DNA from: Flavobacteriales bacterium | GTDB taxonomy: Bacteria > Bacteroidota > Bacteroidia > Flavobacteriales > UA16 | Direction: 5' to 3' | Assembly (NCBI GenBank): GCA_002683735.1 | Contig: NYTZ01000069.1 | Span: forward strand, 1 to 9,360 | Length of the DNA: 9,360 bases | In this document: in pieces, positions 7,676 to 9,360 of the stretch | Position numbering within the stretch: position 1 is the first letter of the stretch | Layout of the letters: every line of letters starts with the position of its first letter | Made by a program: the position numbers and the translations under genes | The notes under the pieces: generated by a model | What the model saw: the letters and a program-made list of their open reading frames with translations, nothing else | Database searches by the model: none | What the model was told of the DNA's origin: nothing

Positions 7676-7701
7676 AAAAAAGGGGTGCCGAAGCACCCCT
7701 T
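7676..7701 (-). terminator. Intrinsic terminator of rpsT
   Basis: Reading the - strand, a 9-bp perfect stem (AAGGGGTGC / GCACCCCTT) closes a TTCG tetraloop with a C-G closing pair, an unusually stable loop. The stem's final TT runs into further T residues, for a run of about six. It lies 37 bases past the rpsT stop codon and just before radC, so radC must be reached by readthrough or have its own promoter, which I could not see. Confidence 0.85.
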
Positions 7702-7738
7702 ACAGATTCGTTTTTGGACCGCCATGCGGCCAAGATGG

Positions 7739-7996
7739 TCAACCCTTGACCGTCGCCAAATGACGCTCAAGTCCGCTTTTGAGGTTGCTTGCCTTGTTCT
7801 TGTGGATGACGTTCTTCTTGGCGAGGCGGTCAATCATGGAGGCCACTTTGGGGAGGTCTTCCATGAGCTGCTTTTCATCCGTTGAGGCACGGAACTTGCG
7901 AAGCGCATTGCGCATCGTTTTGTGGTAGTAACGATTGCTGAGACGCTTGGTCTCGTTGGAACGGATGCGCTTAAGGGCTGATTTGTGATTCGCCAT
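7739..7996 (-). CDS. rpsT: 30S ribosomal protein S20
   Basis: An 85-aa, highly basic protein that binds 16S rRNA in the body of the small ribosomal subunit. The N-terminus [18 protein letters not shown] and the [15 protein letters not shown] helix (22-36) are diagnostic, as is the C-terminal [13 protein letters not shown] segment (64-76). Length is normal and it is not broken. The gene has its own promoter box about 21 bases upstream and a strong terminator 37 bases downstream, so it can be transcribed alone, which fits a highly expressed gene. The ATG is clear; no good Shine-Dalgarno is seen, as is common in Bacteroidota. Confidence 0.97.
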   Translation of the reverse strand: MANHKSALKRIRSNETKRLSNRYYHKTMRNALRKFRASTDEKQLMEDLPKVASMIDRLAKKNVIHKNKASNLKSGLERHLATVKG

Positions 7997-8016
7997 GCTG
8001 ACTCGTTAGAGGGGGG

Positions 8017-8042
8017 CAAATATAGGCAATGCCCTGATGCAA
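8017..8042 (-). promoter_or_regulatory. Probable Bacteroidota-type promoter of rpsT
   Basis: The - strand carries TATATTTG (8024-8017), a full match to the Bacteroidota -7 consensus TAnnTTTG recognised by the primary sigma factor. It lies in the 53-bp gap between the lipoprotein gene and rpsT. A TTG at 8042-8040 could be the -33 element, but the spacing is 15 bases, short of the usual 19 or so. Initiation here would give a leader of roughly 12-16 bases before the rpsT ATG. Confidence 0.65.
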
Positions 8043-8049
8043 TCGACTT

Positions 8050-8496
8050 TCAGTACCAAATCAAGTGCACACGTATGGTGGTCAGGCCATCCGTGATGTC
8101 CACGTAAGGGCGTTCCACGTCAACGTGATCGTCCACCTTGAACGGAAGCTGAAGGGCAATGAAATCTTGTGTGGTGGCGATGTCGTCATCGAACACCGTG
8201 AATTCATAGGCCGTCTGAAAATCCTCTATCTCGATGTTGACCGCCACGAAATCGAGGTTGACGGGCACTTGTGCTTCCTGGGCCACATCCGACGCAAATA
8301 CCACTTCCTGCGTCTCCGCATTCCGCAACTCCACAAATAGGTCCGGCAACCCTTCGTCCACTGTGTCTTCGAAATAATCCGGATTGATGTCCAGGACTTC
8401 CACCCGATCGATCACACAGCGCGAAATCGGGTCGGGCTCATTGCATGCGGTCCAGAGGCTGACCAGACACAGGGCAAACAGAAGACGTTTCGTCAT
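8050..8496 (-). CDS. Putative lipoprotein with C2-like beta-sandwich features
   Basis: A 148-aa protein from the ATG at 8496 (an ATG at 8502 adds Met-Asp). The N-terminus MTKRLLFALCLVSLWTAC is a lipoprotein-type signal: basic start, hydrophobic core and Cys18 as the likely lipidated residue, although Trp at -3 is unusual for a lipobox. The mature part is acidic and strand-rich. It has LPDLFVELRN (50-59), YEFTVFDDD (97-105) and DFIALQLPF (111-119), an order and pattern that recall C2 domains (a strand, then an Asp cluster in a loop, then a closing strand). The acidic loops could bind calcium; this is inference. The family was not recognised by name. An open frame continues upstream to 8586, but that part would cross a terminator, so it is not coding. 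rpsT follows after 53 bp with its own promoter. Confidence 0.65.
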   Translation of the reverse strand: MTKRLLFALCLVSLWTACNEPDPISRCVIDRVEVLDINPDYFEDTVDEGLPDLFVELRNAETQEVVFASDVAQEAQVPVNLDFVAVNIEIEDFQTAYEFTVFDDDIATTQDFIALQLPFKVDDHVDVERPYVDITDGLTTIRVHLIWY

Positions 8497-8533
8497 GTCC
8501 ATAAAGTTAAGGCCGGGGGGCCTCAATTCTGGT

Positions 8534-8563
8534 AAAAAAGAGAAGGGCGCCTTCGCGCCCTTC
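8534..8563 (-). terminator. Intrinsic terminator between exported-protein and lipoprotein genes
   Basis: On the - strand a perfect 9-bp stem (GAAGGGCGC / GCGCCCTTC) with a GAAG loop is followed by TCTTTTTT (8541-8534). The + strand has no T run after the stem, so it works in the - direction. It lies about 107 bases past the stop of the exported protein gene and ends about 37 bases before the lipoprotein start. The lipoprotein gene therefore probably has its own start site in that short interval. Confidence 0.85.
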
Positions 8564-8626
8564 CTTCCTAACAATCTACTTGCCAATCGCCATTCCTAGC
8601 GATAGCTGTTGCGAAGATATGGTGCG

Positions 8627-8665
8627 TTTCCGATGCGTGAAAACGTGTTTCACGCATTCCGGAAA
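8627..8665 (-). repeat. Long imperfect inverted repeat (hairpin) just after a stop codon
   Basis: Arms ATGCGTGAAA (8633-8642) and TTTCACGCAT (8648-8657) are perfectly complementary over 10 bp with a 5-base loop. The stem continues with TTTCCG (8627-8632) against CGGAAA (8660-8665) after a 2-base bulge, giving 16 pairs in total. It begins 5 bases past the stop codon of the exported protein gene. No T run follows it on either strand, so it is not a standard intrinsic terminator. It could protect the mRNA 3' end or act as a protein-binding site. Confidence 0.7.
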
Positions 8666-8670
8666 TCACC

Positions 8671-9114
8671 TTACTTCTTGAAAATCAGCCGTGTAATGTA
8701 AAGGCCGTTACCGTCGTCTTTTCCAGAGTCTGCTTCCACCCCGCTCACGACAAACTCCAAACTCCAACCTTGAGAGACGAGGTTATTGATCTTGTCGGCG
8801 ATGAGCGCGTCGTTGGATGCGATGTTCTGGAAGTTGATGCCGGCAGCGCTGAAGAAGTTCACGAGCTTGGTCTCCCGGAACGCGTCGACTTTGAGGTCCC
8901 CACGCTTGACCTTTCCCTGGTCGCTCTTCTTGCCGTCCACTCGGTCCGTGGTCGCAGCCTCACTGTCTGCCCCCGAGGTCGTTTCGATGATGCGGGAACG
9001 GCCCACGCCACCCGGAACGATGCTCTCCACGACGGTGACGACTTTGTATTCTTGAGCGGCAGCATCAAAAGCGGCAGCAAGGGCGAGAATCCCTAGGAAA
9101 ATGAACTTCTTCAT
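8671..9114 (-). CDS. Exported protein of unknown function with DUF4177-like C-terminus
   Basis: A 147-aa protein with a clear Sec signal peptide (MKKFIFLGILALAAAFDAAA, likely cut after Ala20 before Gln-Glu). The mature N-terminus EYKVVTVVESIVPGGVGRSR (22-41) resembles small Bacteroidota exported proteins I have seen only as hypothetical. The middle (46-75) is polar and low in hydrophobics, probably a flexible linker. The C-terminus, INNLVSQGWSLEFVVSGVE (109-127) and then YITRLIF (139-145), has the 'L..QGW.L' helix-strand pattern of DUF4177-type domains. There is no lipobox or membrane helix beyond the signal, so a periplasmic location is likely. It sits between two terminators, so it is probably transcribed singly. 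Function is unknown. Confidence 0.75.
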   Translation of the reverse strand: MKKFIFLGILALAAAFDAAAQEYKVVTVVESIVPGGVGRSRIIETTSGADSEAATTDRVDGKKSDQGKVKRGDLKVDAFRETKLVNFFSAAGINFQNIASNDALIADKINNLVSQGWSLEFVVSGVEADSGKDDGNGLYITRLIFKK

Positions 9115-9167
9115 GATTGGTTTATGTGAATGATTTGGCGCCTAAGATGGGGCCCATTCTCTTCAAC

Positions 9168-9193
9168 ACAAGAAAAGTGTGCGCTTCACACTT
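9168..9193 (-). terminator. Likely terminator overlapping the stop codon of the upstream gene
   Basis: On the - strand, AAGTGTG (9193-9187) and CACACTT (9181-9175) form a 7-bp stem around a 5-base loop, followed by a T-rich stretch (TTCTTG). The stop codon TGA at 9188-9186 lies in the stem and loop. The stem is shorter and less GC-rich than the two other terminators here, so the call is moderate. Confidence 0.5.
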
Positions 9194-9360
9194 GTTCAAG
9201 CAAAGCTCGTGCCTCAGCTTCGAATTCCATGCCGCGGTTCCGGGCATACCAAAGCTGAGCCTGTGCGGCATACTCCGCATATGAGGGCTTGGGTTCGGGC
9301 TGTGCTTGATACTCAGCGACCATGTTTTTGACCGAATTGGGCCTTGGGCCCCAAGTCCCC
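9186..9360 (-). CDS. C-terminal fragment of an unidentified protein, cut by window edge
   Basis: An open frame of 58 codons enters from the right edge and ends in TGA at 9188-9186. It reads GTWGPRPNSVKNMVAEYQ, then continues with alternating Ala, Glu and Tyr, including AQLWYARNRGMEFEAEARAL and a final Leu-Glu-Gln-Val. The composition suggests an amphipathic helical C-terminus of a soluble protein. A terminator placed right over its stop codon and codon use like the neighbours support a real gene. An internal ATG could give a 45-aa protein, but the frame stays open to the edge, so a larger gene is more likely. The family is not recognised. Confidence 0.6.
   Translation of the reverse strand, partial: GTWGPRPNSVKNMVAEYQAQPEPKPSYAEYAAQAQLWYARNRGMEFEAEARALLEQV

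Noticed and set aside
8497..8586. N-terminal extension of the lipoprotein frame up to 8586
   Set aside because: It would cross the terminator hairpin at 8534-8563 and bury the signal peptide 28-30 residues inside the protein.
9121..9180. Promoter for the exported protein gene
   Set aside because: A TTG with a 19-base spacing to a TA step can be found, but the rest of the -7 box (TAGGCGCC) does not match TAnnTTTG, so it is not reported as a feature.

Overview
The window looks like a high-GC member of the Bacteroidota, probably a Flavobacteriales-type lineage. Four things point there: a BatA-type protein followed by a PyrC-like protein that lacks the metal-binding His-x-His, a DUF3467 gene, a DUF7033-type polysaccharide deacetylase, and a promoter element TATATTTG matching the Bacteroidota -7 box (TAnnTTTG) ahead of rpsT. 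Recognisable Shine-Dalgarno sequences are mostly missing, which also fits. The species cannot be named from this stretch. The region reads as ordinary chromosome: no insertion sequence, phage gene, CRISPR array, tRNA or rRNA was seen.

Layout. Positions 1-3023 are read on the + strand: the C-terminal part of a BatA-type membrane protein, then a dihydroorotase-like gene 17 bp later. From 3026 to the right edge every gene is on the - strand, so the two blocks converge with a 2-bp gap. Reading the - strand from the right edge: the tail of an unidentified protein (9186-9360) with a likely terminator over its stop codon; a small exported protein with a DUF4177-like end; a structured 3' region with a strong hairpin and then a clear intrinsic terminator; a small lipoprotein with C2-like features; rpsT with its own promoter box and terminator; then a tightly packed set of six genes, radC, a UDP-GlcNAc 2-epimerase, a polysaccharide deacetylase-like protein, a small four-helix membrane protein, a YjjG-type HAD phosphatase and DUF3467. 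Gaps in that set run from a 1-base overlap to 32 bp, so it is probably one operon.

How the genes work together. The epimerase and deacetylase-like protein are translationally coupled (TGATG) and plausibly act in surface-glycan synthesis. RadC, YjjG and DUF3467 have no obvious link to glycans, so the operon looks like mixed housekeeping cargo. The PyrC-like protein has lost three of the histidines expected at a dihydroorotase active site, so it is probably a non-catalytic paralogue or partner. Nothing here is a clearly new defence or mobile system. The most useful leads are the pseudo-dihydroorotase, the altered motif in the epimerase, the structured 3' region near 8534-8665, and two small exported proteins without known function.
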